Shown piece by piece: positions 23,772-32,570 of a DNA stretch of 64,000 bases. The notes beneath the pieces are model-generated. The model did not search any database and was not told where the DNA came from. It saw only the letters and a list, made by a program, of their open reading frames with translations. The position numbers and the translations under genes were made by a program. The DNA comes from Streptomyces fildesensis (GTDB lineage: Bacteria; Actinomycetota; Actinomycetes; Streptomycetales; Streptomycetaceae). The first letter of the stretch is position 1; the number at the start of each line of letters is the position of its first letter. The stretch spans positions 88,121-152,120 of the forward strand of contig NZ_JAAIKO010000014.1 of the NCBI RefSeq assembly GCF_016107395.1. The letters run 5' to 3'.

Positions 23772-25894
23772 CATCCACCGCCGAGCTTTTGAAGGGTGCG
23801 GCCGAGCTGTTCCCCGATGAGGTCGTAACGAGCGCGCACGTGCGCCACCTCGACCTCCCGGGCGCCGGACGCTTCGCGCTCATCACGCTGGACAACGGCC
23901 TGGACCACACCAAGCCGACCACCTTCGGCCCGCAGTCGCTGGCCAACCTCGACGCGGCGATCGACCAGGTCGAGGCCGAGGCCGCCGAGGGCACCATCAC
24001 CGGTATCGGTGTCACCGGCAAGCCGTTCATCTTCGCGGTCGGCGCCGACCTCAAGGGCGTCGAGCTGCTGAAGCGCCACGAGGACGCGCTCGCCATCGGC
24101 AAGGGCGGCCACGAGGTCTTCAAGCGGCTCTCGCACCTCGCCGTCCCGACCTTCGCGTACTACAACGGCGCGGCGATGGGCGGCGGTGTCGAGGTGGGCC
24201 TGCACTGCGCCTACCGCACCGTCTCCGCGGCGCTGCCGGCGTTCTCGCTCCCCGAGGTCTTCCTCGGTCTCGTTCCGGGCTGGGGTGGCTGCACCCTGCT
24301 GCCGAACCTGATCGGCGCGGACCGCGCGGTGACCGTCGTCATCGAGAACTCGCTGAACCAGAACCGTCAGCTCAAGGGCCGGCAGGTCTTCGAGCTCGGC
24401 ATCGCCGACGCGCTCTTCGAGGGTGCGGACTTCCTGGAGCAGTCGCTGGCGTGGACCGCCGCCGTACTGCGCGGCGAGATCGTGGTGGACCGCCCCGAGA
24501 TCGACCGCGGTACGGCCTGGGACCAGGCCGTCGAGCGCGGCAGGGGCATCGCCGACTCCAAGGTGCACGGCGCCGCCCCGGCCGCGTACCGCGCGCTGGA
24601 GATCATCGCCAACGCCAAGGACGGCGACCTGCAGGCGGGCTTCGACGCCGAGGACACCGCTCTCGCGGACCTCATCATGGGCGGCGAGCTGCGCAGCGGC
24701 ATCTACGCCTTCAACCTGGTGCAGAAGCGCGCCAAGCGCCCGGCCGGTGCGCCGGACAAGAACCTGGCCCGCCCGGTCACCAAGGTCGGCGTCGTCGGCG
24801 CGGGCCTGATGGCCTCGCAGCTGGCGCTGCTCTTCGCCCGCCGTCTGGAGGTGCCGGTCGTGCTGACCGACATCGACCAGGAGCGCATCGACAAGGGCGT
24901 GGGCTACGTCCACGGCGAGATCGACAAGCTGCTCGGCAAGCGCCGCATCAAGCAGGACCAGGCCAACCGCCTCAAGGCGCTGGTGACCGGTTCGCTCGAC
25001 AAGGCCGCCGGTTTCGGTGACGCGGACTTCATCATCGAGGCCGTGTTCGAGGAGATGGGCGTCAAGCAGCAGGTCTTCGCGGAGGTCGAGGCGGTCGCCC
25101 CGGCGCACGCGATCCTCGCCACCAACACCTCCTCGCTGTCCGTCACCGAGATGGCGTCGAAGCTGAAGAACCCCGAGCGGGTCGTCGGCTTCCACTTCTT
25201 CAACCCGGTCGCGATCCTCCCGCTGCTGGAGATCGTGCGCGGCGAGTCGACGGACGACGCTTCGCTGGCCACCGCGTTCGGTGTGGCACGCAAGCTCAAG
25301 AAGACCGCGGTGCTCTGCAAGGACGCCCCGGCGTTCGTGGTGAACCGGATCCTGACCCGCTTCATGGGTGAGATCCAGAACATCATCGACGAGGGCACCC
25401 CGGTCGAGGTCGCCGAGAAGGGCATCGACCCGCTCGGCCTGCCGATGTCGCCGCTGGTGCTCCTGGAGCTGGTCGGCCCGGCCATCGGGCTGCATGTCTC
25501 CGAGACCCTCAACCGGGCGTTCCCCGACCGGTTCACCGTCTCGAAGAACCTGGCCGCGGTGGTCAAGGCCGGCAAGCGCGGCTTCTACGTCTACGACTCC
25601 GGCAAGCCGGAGCTGGACCCCGAGGTCGCCGCGCTGCTGGTGCAGGGCGACTCGGTGCTCACCGAGGAGCAGGTCCGCGCCCGGGTGCTGGACGCCGTGG
25701 CGCAGGAGATCGGCCTCATGCTCGACGAGGGTGTCGTCGCCGAGGCGCAGGACATCGACCTGTGCCTGATCACCGGTGCCGGCTGGCCCTTCCACCTGGG
25801 CGGGATCACCCCGTACCTGGACCGCGAGGGTGTCTCGCAGCGGGTGAACGGCAAGCCGTTCCTCGCCCCGGGCATCGCGAGCGTCCCGGCGTAA
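23768..25894 (+). CDS. fadB: Fatty-acid oxidation multifunctional protein (enoyl-CoA hydratase / 3-hydroxyacyl-CoA dehydrogenase)
   Basis: 708 residues. The N-terminal crotonase domain (1-300) has ITGIGVTGKPFIFAVGADLKG, YNGAAMGGGVEVGLHC and LPEVFLGLVPGWGG. The NAD-binding domain from about 335 begins VTKVGVVGAGLMASQLALLFA, and GFHFFNPVAILPLLEIV marks the dehydrogenase. The C-terminal domain follows. It hydrates enoyl-CoA and oxidises the product, feeding FadA. GTG 23768 overlaps the fadA stop. A strong bidirectional terminator follows within 15 bases. Confidence 0.94.
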   Translation: MTSTAELLKGAAELFPDEVVTSAHVRHLDLPGAGRFALITLDNGLDHTKPTTFGPQSLANLDAAIDQVEAEAAEGTITGIGVTGKPFIFAVGADLKGVELLKRHEDALAIGKGGHEVFKRLSHLAVPTFAYYNGAAMGGGVEVGLHCAYRTVSAALPAFSLPEVFLGLVPGWGGCTLLPNLIGADRAVTVVIENSLNQNRQLKGRQVFELGIADALFEGADFLEQSLAWTAAVLRGEIVVDRPEIDRGTAWDQAVERGRGIADSKVHGAAPAAYRALEIIANAKDGDLQAGFDAEDTALADLIMGGELRSGIYAFNLVQKRAKRPAGAPDKNLARPVTKVGVVGAGLMASQLALLFARRLEVPVVLTDIDQERIDKGVGYVHGEIDKLLGKRRIKQDQANRLKALVTGSLDKAAGFGDADFIIEAVFEEMGVKQQVFAEVEAVAPAHAILATNTSSLSVTEMASKLKNPERVVGFHFFNPVAILPLLEIVRGESTDDASLATAFGVARKLKKTAVLCKDAPAFVVNRILTRFMGEIQNIIDEGTPVEVAEKGIDPLGLPMSPLVLLELVGPAIGLHVSETLNRAFPDRFTVSKNLAAVVKAGKRGFYVYDSGKPELDPEVAALLVQGDSVLTEEQVRARVLDAVAQEIGLMLDEGVVAEAQDIDLCLITGAGWPFHLGGITPYLDREGVSQRVNGKPFLAPGIASVPA

Positions 25895-25907
25895 CGCCGT
25901 GAGTGAC

Positions 25908-25955
25908 GCCCCCGGCCGGGTCCTGACCGCAGCTGGTCAGGACCCGGCCGGGGGC
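25908..25955. terminator. Bidirectional terminator between fadB and the SPFH gene
   Basis: Perfect 21-bp stem (25908-25928 with 25935-25955), loop gcagct. It stands between two convergent genes and overlaps the first base of the SPFH stop codon. Confidence 0.85.
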
Positions 25956-26953
25956 TACTTCCTCGGCACCTCGGCCGCCGGGCCACGAGCCGTGTAGAAC
26001 GCCACGGTCAAGTCCCTGACCAGCGACTTCCGCTCGTAGTCGTCGAGCTGGACCAGCCCGCGGTCGGTCAGACCGCGCACCGTCTCGGCAACCGCCGCGA
26101 GCACGTCGTCGAGCACCGCCCGGCGGTGCCTGGCGTCGAGCGCGGTGACCTGGGCACGCCGCATCGCGGCGGCCACCTCGGGTGCGTACTCCAGGCGTAC
26201 GGGCTGCGCCGAGAAGACCTCGACGCCGACCGGGCGCATATCGGCGGCGAGCAGCCGGGTGAGCTGGTCGCCGAGGCGTTCCGAGTCCCGCAGGGTGGGC
26301 CCGGAGCCGCGGAAGTCGTCCGCGGGCAGCCGGGAGACGGCGCGGGTGACCGCGCACTCCACCTGTTCGCGCAGGTAGCGCGAGTGGTCGTCGATGGCGA
26401 AGGCGGCCCGGGCGGTGTCCCGGACCCGCCAGACGATCAGGACGCTGGCGTGCAGCGGGGTGCCGTCCGCGTCGACCGTCTCGATGGCGCGGCTGCGCCA
26501 GTGCCGCAGGCTGACGTCCATCCGGCGGCGGCCGAGCAGCGGACTGATCCACAGCAGTCCGGTCTCCCGGACGCTGCCCTGGTAGGCGCCGTGCCGGGTG
26601 AGCACCCAGACCTTGCCGGGACGGCCCCGGGTGAGGCCGCCCGCGGCGAACGCGGTCAGCGCGCCGAGCAGCAGCACCGCCCCCCACAGACCGGTCAGGT
26701 CCCGGGGTGCCGGCGCCTCGGGCAGCACGATGTGGCCGGCGAGCCGCTCGGGCAGCGCGCCCGTCCGCCACAGCAGCCAGCCGCCGGCGGCCGCAGCGAC
26801 CAGCGCGGTGAGCGCCGCGGTCCAACCCGGCAGGCAGCGGCCGGGCCTCTCGACGAGATCGGAAACGGTGACGGTGGCGGCGGTGGGGAGGACGGCGGGG
26901 AGGACGGCGGTGGCGGCCAGGGCCGCGTCCGCCGTGGGTGCGTGAGTCGTCAC
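25955..26953 (-). CDS. SPFH/band 7 domain membrane protein
   Basis: 332 residues. Two N-terminal membrane helices (about 45-65 and 88-108) are followed by a prohibitin-like domain: VLTRHGAYQGSVRETGLLWISPL, RRRMDVSLRHWRSRAIETVDADGTPLHASVLIVWRV, YLREQVECAVTRAVSRLPADDF and LLAADMRPVGVEVFSAQPVRLEYAPEV. SPFH proteins form membrane microdomain scaffolds. The start overlaps the stop of the cell-wall hydrolase by four bases, suggesting that they act together at the envelope. Confidence 0.85.
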   Translation of the reverse strand: MTTHAPTADAALAATAVLPAVLPTAATVTVSDLVERPGRCLPGWTAALTALVAAAAGGWLLWRTGALPERLAGHIVLPEAPAPRDLTGLWGAVLLLGALTAFAAGGLTRGRPGKVWVLTRHGAYQGSVRETGLLWISPLLGRRRMDVSLRHWRSRAIETVDADGTPLHASVLIVWRVRDTARAAFAIDDHSRYLREQVECAVTRAVSRLPADDFRGSGPTLRDSERLGDQLTRLLAADMRPVGVEVFSAQPVRLEYAPEVAAAMRRAQVTALDARHRRAVLDDVLAAVAETVRGLTDRGLVQLDDYERKSLVRDLTVAFYTARGPAAEVPRK

Positions 26954-28257
26954 AGGAAGAGTCGTCTCCAGGTCTCCGGTCCGGGATAGCCGTCCGCGTC
27001 GCGCCCGGACCAGCCCTGGGCGCGCTGGAACGCCTCGACGGCGCGGCGGTCGGCCTCGCCCCAGGTACGGCTGGGGCCCACGCGGTAGCTCTTGCCGAAG
27101 CCCTTGGCGACGAGGCGCCGTCCGAGGGTCAGCACTTGGTCGTTGGACTGTCCTGGGCGGAAGGAAGCGGCGCCCGGGTAACGGGGTGCCGTGGAGCCGC
27201 CGACCGGCCGCGTCGTGGGGGTGCCCGCGGCGATGTTCTTACCGGTGCCCTCCACCAGGTATCCCCAGGTGGTGGGTCCTGGCAGGCCGTCGGCGTCGCT
27301 GCCGGTCCAGCCCTGGGCGCGCTGGAAGGCGCTGGTGGCGCTGCGGTCGGCGTCGCCCCAGAGCGGGCCGGGTCCGACGATGTAGTAGGGCCTGGCACCG
27401 CGGGTCATGAGCATGGTGCCCAGCCGGGTGACATTGGCGTTGTTCGCGCCGGGTCCGAAGGCGGCGGTGCCGGGATAGCCGTTGCTCCCCGTCGTGCCGG
27501 TGCTCCCCGGTGTCCCCGGTGTCCCCGGTGTCCCCGGTGTCCCTGTGCCGCCCGATCCCGGACTGCCGGTGCCGGAGTCCAGGTACTTGTACCGGTAGGC
27601 GACGTACTTGTCGGAGTTGGTCCAGTAGGCCATCGGCGTCGTCTGGGCGCGGGTGTGCGGCTGGGTCTGCTCGATCGCGGTGTACAGGTGGTGCCCGGAG
27701 TCGGCCCAGCCGTCGAAGATGACGGCGTGCGAGCCCTTCTCCGGAGCCGCCTGGTTGTGGAACAGCAGGATGTCACCGGGCAGCAGATCGTCCCGGTCGA
27801 TCCGTCTCGCGTAGTCCGGCAGGCTGCCGGTCCATGCGTTGGTGCCGAGGCCCCAGGCCATGGAGATGAAGCCCGAGCAGTCCTGGCGGTAACCGTCCGA
27901 CCAGTACGCGGACATGCTGTAGGGCACCTCGGCGTCCACCCAGCGCTGTGCCCGGTCCAGGATCTGGTCCCGCGTCAGATGCAGCGGGGCAGGAGCCGGG
28001 ACCGGCGCCCTGAGCAGGGCGTGGCCGAGCATGGAACCGGTGGCGGCGCTCGGTGCGGTGGCCGCGGCGACCGCACCCGCTCCGCCGCTGATGGCCGTGC
28101 CCGCGGCGGCCGCCACGACCATCACACGGGTGGCCGCGGTGGTGCTGCAGCCGGTGCCGGTGTCCCGCGTCACCGAGTCGGCGAGGCGCTGTCGCGCGCA
28201 TTCCTCGCAGACACAGCCGGAGAGCGGTTCTACCTCGTCGAACAACGGTATGGACAT
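26950..28257 (-). CDS. NlpC/P60-type cell-wall hydrolase with two peptidoglycan-binding-like repeats
   Basis: 435 residues. The N-terminal 40 residues carry a Cys cluster CVCEECARQRL and are followed by one hydrophobic segment (about 45-70), unlike a normal signal peptide. The catalytic domain (about 95-240) has YRQDCSGFISMAWGLG (Cys) and GSHAVIFDGW (His). A GTPG-rich linker follows, then two about 75-residue repeats of the form YPGxAxFxPG...LGxxLxxxG...WGxADRxAxxAFQRAQGWxGxDADGxPGPxTW. ATG 28257 has a clear GGAGGAG; the longer frame upstream lacks support. Probably remodels peptidoglycan. Confidence 0.85.
   Translation of the reverse strand: MSIPLFDEVEPLSGCVCEECARQRLADSVTRDTGTGCSTTAATRVMVVAAAAGTAISGGAGAVAAATAPSAATGSMLGHALLRAPVPAPAPLHLTRDQILDRAQRWVDAEVPYSMSAYWSDGYRQDCSGFISMAWGLGTNAWTGSLPDYARRIDRDDLLPGDILLFHNQAAPEKGSHAVIFDGWADSGHHLYTAIEQTQPHTRAQTTPMAYWTNSDKYVAYRYKYLDSGTGSPGSGGTGTPGTPGTPGTPGSTGTTGSNGYPGTAAFGPGANNANVTRLGTMLMTRGARPYYIVGPGPLWGDADRSATSAFQRAQGWTGSDADGLPGPTTWGYLVEGTGKNIAAGTPTTRPVGGSTAPRYPGAASFRPGQSNDQVLTLGRRLVAKGFGKSYRVGPSRTWGEADRRAVEAFQRAQGWSGRDADGYPGPETWRRLFL
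27509..27543. repeat. Fourfold 9-bp tandem repeat (GTPG linker)
   Basis: GGTGTCCCC units repeat about four times with a 9-bp period and encode the flexible GTPGTPGTPGTPG linker of the cell-wall hydrolase. Confidence 0.7.
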
Positions 28258-28303
28258 GCGCACACTCCTCCGTGATCGGGCGTCACATGCCTTCAATACC
28301 CGA

Positions 28304-28325
28304 TTTCGCCAGAAAGTTGACGAAA
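28304..28325. promoter_or_regulatory. Inverted repeat upstream of the cell-wall hydrolase operon
   Basis: TTTCGCCA and TTGACGAAA flank a five-base centre as a 22-bp imperfect palindrome (TTTCGyCA/TGrCGAAA), 47 bases before ATG 28257 in the 150-bp gap behind the DsbA-like gene. Candidate operator. Confidence 0.4.
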
Positions 28326-28407
28326 TGTCGGATACGTCTTGGCCAGGTGATGACGCGCCCGGTCACGGAGGGGTGGAAAAAGGTGCGGAAAGGGTGCGGA
28401 AAGACCC

Positions 28408-29214
28408 TCAGCTCGCGAGGCTCGGCTGCCCGGACGGAACGGTCTCGTCGGACACCTTCTTGGCCTCCTTCTCCACCATCGAGCGCAGCTTGACCGGCGT
28501 CAGCGACGTCTGGACGTCGGGCACCGTCTCGCCGTTGATCTGGACAACGGGCACCTCACCGTAGGCGCCTGACACGAAGTCGGACTCGGACCTCGCGACC
28601 CAGCCTTCGTGGTCGTTGCCCTTCATGCACGGGACGAACTTGCCCTCGTCGATCTTCCCGGCCTTCTCCGACAGCTCCTTCAGCAGCTTCTGGCTGCTCA
28701 GCGCGTCGTCCGACGGATCCGGCTGCCGGTTCCAGACCTGCTGCACGAACTGCGTGTACCGCCCCTGGTCCTGGGCGCACGCGGCCGCGTTGGCGGCGGC
28801 CCGGGAGCCGTGGCCGCCCAGCTGGGAGTCGGTGTGGGTGACCAGCCGGTACTGGATCTCCACCTGCCCGGTCGCCAGCAGCTTCGTGAAGGTGTCCGCG
28901 TACTGCTCGGCGAACGCCTTGGACTGCGGGCTGCGCAGGTCCTCGTAGACGGTCAGCGTCACCGGGACGCTCGGCCTGACCGGCACCGCCAGCTTCGCCT
29001 GGCCGTCCGGGCCCGCCGCGTTCGCGGGCGGCTTCACCTTGTCCGCCTTCGCGCCGCGCACATGCGCGCCGATGGCCGCGGACGCCCCGAACACCACCAC
29101 GAGCACCACAACGCCCGCGGCGTACGGCCGCCAGCGCTGCAGAAGACCCTTACGGGGCGCCGCCCCGGAGTCCGCCGTGTCGTTCCGGTCCTTGAGTCCC
29201 TTGGACTCCGTCAT
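28408..29214 (-). CDS. DsbA-fold membrane-anchored protein lacking the CxxC motif
   Basis: 268 residues. A cytoplasmic tail of about 28 residues and one membrane helix (about 31-50) precede an extracytoplasmic thioredoxin/DsbA-like domain (VTLTVYEDLRSPQSKAFAEQY, FVQQVWNRQPD, VPVVQINGETVPDV). At the position where DsbA proteins have CPxC the sequence is SPQS (residues 95-98). Other Cys residues occur in AAACAQDQG and VPCMKGN. It may therefore be a non-redox relative or chaperone. Start ATG 29214. Confidence 0.8.
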   Translation of the reverse strand: MTESKGLKDRNDTADSGAAPRKGLLQRWRPYAAGVVVLVVVFGASAAIGAHVRGAKADKVKPPANAAGPDGQAKLAVPVRPSVPVTLTVYEDLRSPQSKAFAEQYADTFTKLLATGQVEIQYRLVTHTDSQLGGHGSRAAANAAACAQDQGRYTQFVQQVWNRQPDPSDDALSSQKLLKELSEKAGKIDEGKFVPCMKGNDHEGWVARSESDFVSGAYGEVPVVQINGETVPDVQTSLTPVKLRSMVEKEAKKVSDETVPSGQPSLAS

Positions 29215-29317
29215 GAAATACCGCCACCTCGATCAGCGTGCTCTGCTACGTCGCCTGTATACCACCGGGACGTGTCGGGACCGGTCCGGGGGCCCTGGCG
29301 GAGGCCCTGCGTGAGGG

Positions 29318-30853
29318 TCAGCGAAGGGCCGGGGCCCGGGCGTAGAGGACCGCGCCTCCGACGGTGTCCACCGGGCGGTATCCGGCGTCCAGCATCCGCT
29401 GCAGGCTGGGCGTCAGGGCCGGGCCGTACGGCGCTCCGCGCGAGTCGTCGACGATCAGGTCGGCCGGGCGCAGCGCCGCCTCCTCGCCGAAGGTGCGCCA
29501 GGCGCCGGGGACCGCGTACTCCTCCCCCACCCGGGCGCCGCCGCGGCCGCCGCTGAAGTTCGTCAGGAAGCCGGCGGTCAGATAGCGGCTCGCGGGGGCG
29601 CGGCCGGAGAGCCAGTACTGCTCGGGGTGCATGCCCCACACCAGAACGGTGTCCCCGGGGCCGGTACGGGCCCGTACGGCGGCGGCGACGGCGTCGGCGT
29701 GGTCCAGCTCGGCCCGCGGCGCGGTCAGGCCCCAGACGGCGAATGCGGCGCTCGCGAGCACCGTCCAGGCGGTGGCCGCGGGCCACCAGCGCGGCAGCCC
29801 GCGCAGCGCGGCCACCCCGATGAGCACCAGCGGCGGGATCAGCTGCAGGAAGTAGTGGCCGTAGAACTGGAAGCCGAAGACCGCTCCGAGCGCCGAGGCG
29901 CCCAGCCAGACCCAGAGGTCGGCGGGCAGCCGTTCCGCGCCGCTCCGGCGGGCCAGCGTGAGGACCGTGGGGACGACGAAGGCCGCCCCGGCGGCGGCCA
30001 GTATCCCGGCGTTCCCCAGGCCCCGCCCCAGCGCCACGCCCCAGGCGCCCGACGCGGAGGCGTAGGACCCGGAGCCGGTGACCGTCCAGAACAGGAACCG
30101 GGACGGGCCGGTGAAGCCGGCGACGCCCGCCACCGGCAGGGCGCAGCCGGCGACCAGCCGCAGCACGGCGACCCCGCCGGGCGGCTCCGGCGCGCGCCGG
30201 GCGCTCCACAGCATCCACAGCACCGGCAGCAGCGCCGCGCCGCCGGTCTGCTTGGTCAGCGCCGCCCCCGCGACGGCCAGGCCCGCCAGCGCCCAGCGAC
30301 GGCGGTCGGCCGCCCAGAAGGCCAGTACGGTCCACGGCAGCATGAACACACCGAACGAGGCGGCCTGGGTGTCCTCGGGAGCCAGGCCGATGGAGAGCAG
30401 CAGATACCCGGCGCCCGCGGCGGCGCCCGCCCGGTTCCCCCAGCGGCGGCGGGCGACGGACGCGAGCAGCAGGGCGGTGCCGAGCTGCGCCACGACGGCG
30501 GCGGCACGCAGCGGCCACAGCGAGGCGTCGCCGAAGACCGCGAACAGCCCCTCGTAGAGCCAGGGCAGCAGCGGCGGCTTGCGGTCCACGACGGTGTCGT
30601 AGAGCACCCCGCCGTGCGCGAGCATCCGGGCCTGCACGGCGAGGTAGCCCTCGTCGGGGTTCCAGACCGGGCGCAGGAACGACGGAGCGCGGACGAGGGT
30701 GGCGAGCACGGCGAGCACCGCCGCCAGCCGCAGCCAGTAGCGGTCCGGCGGCCGCAGCCGCCGGGCCCGACGGCGGGCGCCCCCGCCGTCCTCCTCGCTC
30801 GGGGCGGGGAGTCCGGCGGGGGCGCCGCTCGTGATCTTCGGGGCCGATGGCAC
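29318..30853 (-). CDS. GT39/PMT-like membrane glycosyltransferase
   Basis: 511 residues, with around 10-12 membrane helices and the family pattern of ArnT/PMT-type lipid-linked sugar transferases. An acidic first loop SFLRPVWNPDEGYLAVQARMLAHGGVLYDTVVDRKPPLLPWLY carries the Asp-Glu pair. The last about 130 residues are an extracytoplasmic domain (LVWGMHPEQYWLSGRAPASRYL...). GTG 30853 is seven bases after a TACGTT -10-like box; TTG 30862 is an alternative. The acceptor is unknown. Confidence 0.75.
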   Translation of the reverse strand: MPSAPKITSGAPAGLPAPSEEDGGGARRRARRLRPPDRYWLRLAAVLAVLATLVRAPSFLRPVWNPDEGYLAVQARMLAHGGVLYDTVVDRKPPLLPWLYEGLFAVFGDASLWPLRAAAVVAQLGTALLLASVARRRWGNRAGAAAGAGYLLLSIGLAPEDTQAASFGVFMLPWTVLAFWAADRRRWALAGLAVAGAALTKQTGGAALLPVLWMLWSARRAPEPPGGVAVLRLVAGCALPVAGVAGFTGPSRFLFWTVTGSGSYASASGAWGVALGRGLGNAGILAAAGAAFVVPTVLTLARRSGAERLPADLWVWLGASALGAVFGFQFYGHYFLQLIPPLVLIGVAALRGLPRWWPAATAWTVLASAAFAVWGLTAPRAELDHADAVAAAVRARTGPGDTVLVWGMHPEQYWLSGRAPASRYLTAGFLTNFSGGRGGARVGEEYAVPGAWRTFGEEAALRPADLIVDDSRGAPYGPALTPSLQRMLDAGYRPVDTVGGAVLYARAPALR

Positions 30854-30860
30854 GCCTGAC

Positions 30861-30866
30861 AACGTA
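30861..30866 (-). promoter_or_regulatory. -10 box of a probable leaderless promoter (GT39 gene)
   Basis: TACGTT on the minus strand, followed by seven bases and GTG 30853. It lies in the 21-base gap behind the permease gene. Confidence 0.35.
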
Positions 30867-30874
30867 CCGGTCCG

Positions 30875-32401
30875 TCAGGCGCCCTTGTTGGCGCGGTTCA
30901 TACGGCTGTGGCTGCGTCCGTACAGGAAGTAGACGACGACACCGATCACCATCCAGATCCCGAACCGCAGCCAGGTCTCGCTCGGCAGGTTCAGCATCAG
31001 CCACAGCGAGGCGGCCACCGAGGCGATCGGCAGCACGGGCACCCACGGGGTACGGAAGGAACGCGGCAGGTCGGGCCGGGTGCGGCGCAGGATGATGACG
31101 CCGACCGCGACGAGGACGAAGGCGAAGAGGGTGCCGATGTTCACCAGCGCCGCCAGCTCCGAGATGCTGGTGAAGCCCGCGATGACGGCGATGAGCACGC
31201 CCAGCAGGATCGTCGAGCGGTACGGAGTGCGGAACTGCGGGTGGACCCGGGAGAAGAACCGGGGAATGAGCCCGTCGCGGCTCATCGCGAAGAACACCCG
31301 GGTCTGGCCGAGCAACAGGATCATGCAGACCGTGGTGAGGCCGACCGCGGCCCCGAAACTGATGACGCCCGCGAACCACGGGTGCCCGGTCGCCTTGAAG
31401 GCGTCGGCGAGCGGCGCGTCCACCGACAGTTCGGTGTACTTCTGCATACCGGTGACGACGACCGACACGGCGACGTACAGCGCCGTACAGATGAAGAGCG
31501 AGCCGAGGATGCCGCGCGGCATGTCCCGCTGCGGGTTCTTGGTCTCCTCGGCCGCGGTCGCCACGATGTCGAAGCCGATGAAGGCGAAGAAGACGACGGC
31601 CGCGGCGGTGAAGATGCCCTGGACACCGAAGCTCGTCGGCGCGTATCCGAACAGCACCTGGATGAGCGGCGACTTGAGACCGGACTCCTTGACGGAACTG
31701 ATCGCGGGCGGAAGGAAGGGCTTGTAGTTCTCGCTGTGGATGAAGAACGCGCCGGCGATGATGACCAGCAGCACCACGGCCACCTTGATCGCGACGACCA
31801 CCGTGGTGACCCGCGCGGAGAGCTTCATACCGAGGACGAGGATCCCGGTCAGCAGCAGCACCAGCAGGAACGCCAGGAGGTCGAAGCCGAACCCGTTCGT
31901 GTCACTGGTGCCGGACAGCGCCTGCGGCAGATGCCAGCCCGCGTTGTCCAGCAGCGACCGCACATAGCCGGACCAGCCGACCGCGACCACCGCCGTACCG
32001 AGCGCGAACTCCAGCACCAGGTCCCAGCCGATGATCCACGCCGGGAGCTCGCCGAGGGTGGCGAAGGAGAACGTGTACGCGGACCCGGCGACCGGGACCG
32101 TGGAGGCCAGTTCGGCGTAGCAGATGGCCGCGAGCCCGCACACCACACCGGCCGCGACGAAGGCGAGGGCGACAGCGGGCCCGGCGTTGTTCTTCGCCAC
32201 CGTGCCGGTGAGGACGAAGATGCCGGTGCCGATGATGACACCGACGCCGAAGACCGTGAGGTCCAGGGCCGACAGCGACCTCTTGAGCTGGTGCTCCGGC
32301 TCCTCGGTGTCCTGCATGGACTGCTCGACGGACTTGGTCCGGAAGAGCCCGTCCGGATTCCTGCCCGACGTCGGCGGGTTGTCCTGCGTACTCGTACTCA
32401 C
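30875..32401 (-). CDS. Amino-acid permease (APC superfamily, cationic amino-acid transporter type)
   Basis: 508 residues with about 12 membrane helices. N-terminal LKRSLSALDLTVFGVGVIIGTGIFVLTGTVA is the conserved APC substrate-binding unwound helix, and FAFIGFDIVATAAEETKNPQRDMPRGI is the signature of the cationic amino-acid transporter branch. GTG 32401 with AGGAGG. Upstream lie a perfect 14-bp palindrome (32484-32497) and the dxs terminator, so it is transcribed separately. Exact amino acid unknown. Confidence 0.9.
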   Translation of the reverse strand: MSTSTQDNPPTSGRNPDGLFRTKSVEQSMQDTEEPEHQLKRSLSALDLTVFGVGVIIGTGIFVLTGTVAKNNAGPAVALAFVAAGVVCGLAAICYAELASTVPVAGSAYTFSFATLGELPAWIIGWDLVLEFALGTAVVAVGWSGYVRSLLDNAGWHLPQALSGTSDTNGFGFDLLAFLLVLLLTGILVLGMKLSARVTTVVVAIKVAVVLLVIIAGAFFIHSENYKPFLPPAISSVKESGLKSPLIQVLFGYAPTSFGVQGIFTAAAVVFFAFIGFDIVATAAEETKNPQRDMPRGILGSLFICTALYVAVSVVVTGMQKYTELSVDAPLADAFKATGHPWFAGVISFGAAVGLTTVCMILLLGQTRVFFAMSRDGLIPRFFSRVHPQFRTPYRSTILLGVLIAVIAGFTSISELAALVNIGTLFAFVLVAVGVIILRRTRPDLPRSFRTPWVPVLPIASVAASLWLMLNLPSETWLRFGIWMVIGVVVYFLYGRSHSRMNRANKGA

Positions 32402-32483
32402 CGGCGCGCCTCCTGTTCGTCCTGCCGACAGGTTGGGGGGCGTCGGCAGTCGCTACTCCACTCCCAAGGTTCGCTTCACCCGA

Positions 32484-32497
32484 ATAGGCGCGCCTAT
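32484..32497. promoter_or_regulatory. 14-bp palindrome upstream of the amino-acid permease
   Basis: ATAGGCG|CGCCTAT, perfect dyad symmetry, 83 bases before GTG 32401 in a less GC-rich gap. Candidate operator for a regulator of the permease. Confidence 0.45.
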
Positions 32498-32511
32498 GCC
32501 TACGCCAATGG

Positions 32512-32547
32512 GTGAGGGGGTCCACCCGGATGGGTGGACCCCCTCAC
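32512..32547. terminator. dxs terminator
   Basis: Perfect 16-bp stem (32512-32527 with 32532-32547) and a four-base loop ggat, 24 bases beyond the dxs stop. Confidence 0.8.
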
Positions 32548-32570
32548 TCGACAGCTCCGCGGAACGGACC

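Noticed and set aside
23684..25795. 703-residue antisense open frame over fadB
   Set aside because: A GC-rich shadow frame: His/Val/Glu-rich composition and no family motifs, opposite a clear multifunctional beta-oxidation gene.
27509..27543. Possible CRISPR-like or regulatory repeat
   Set aside because: It is a 9-bp codon repeat encoding a GTPG linker inside a gene; no spacer structure.
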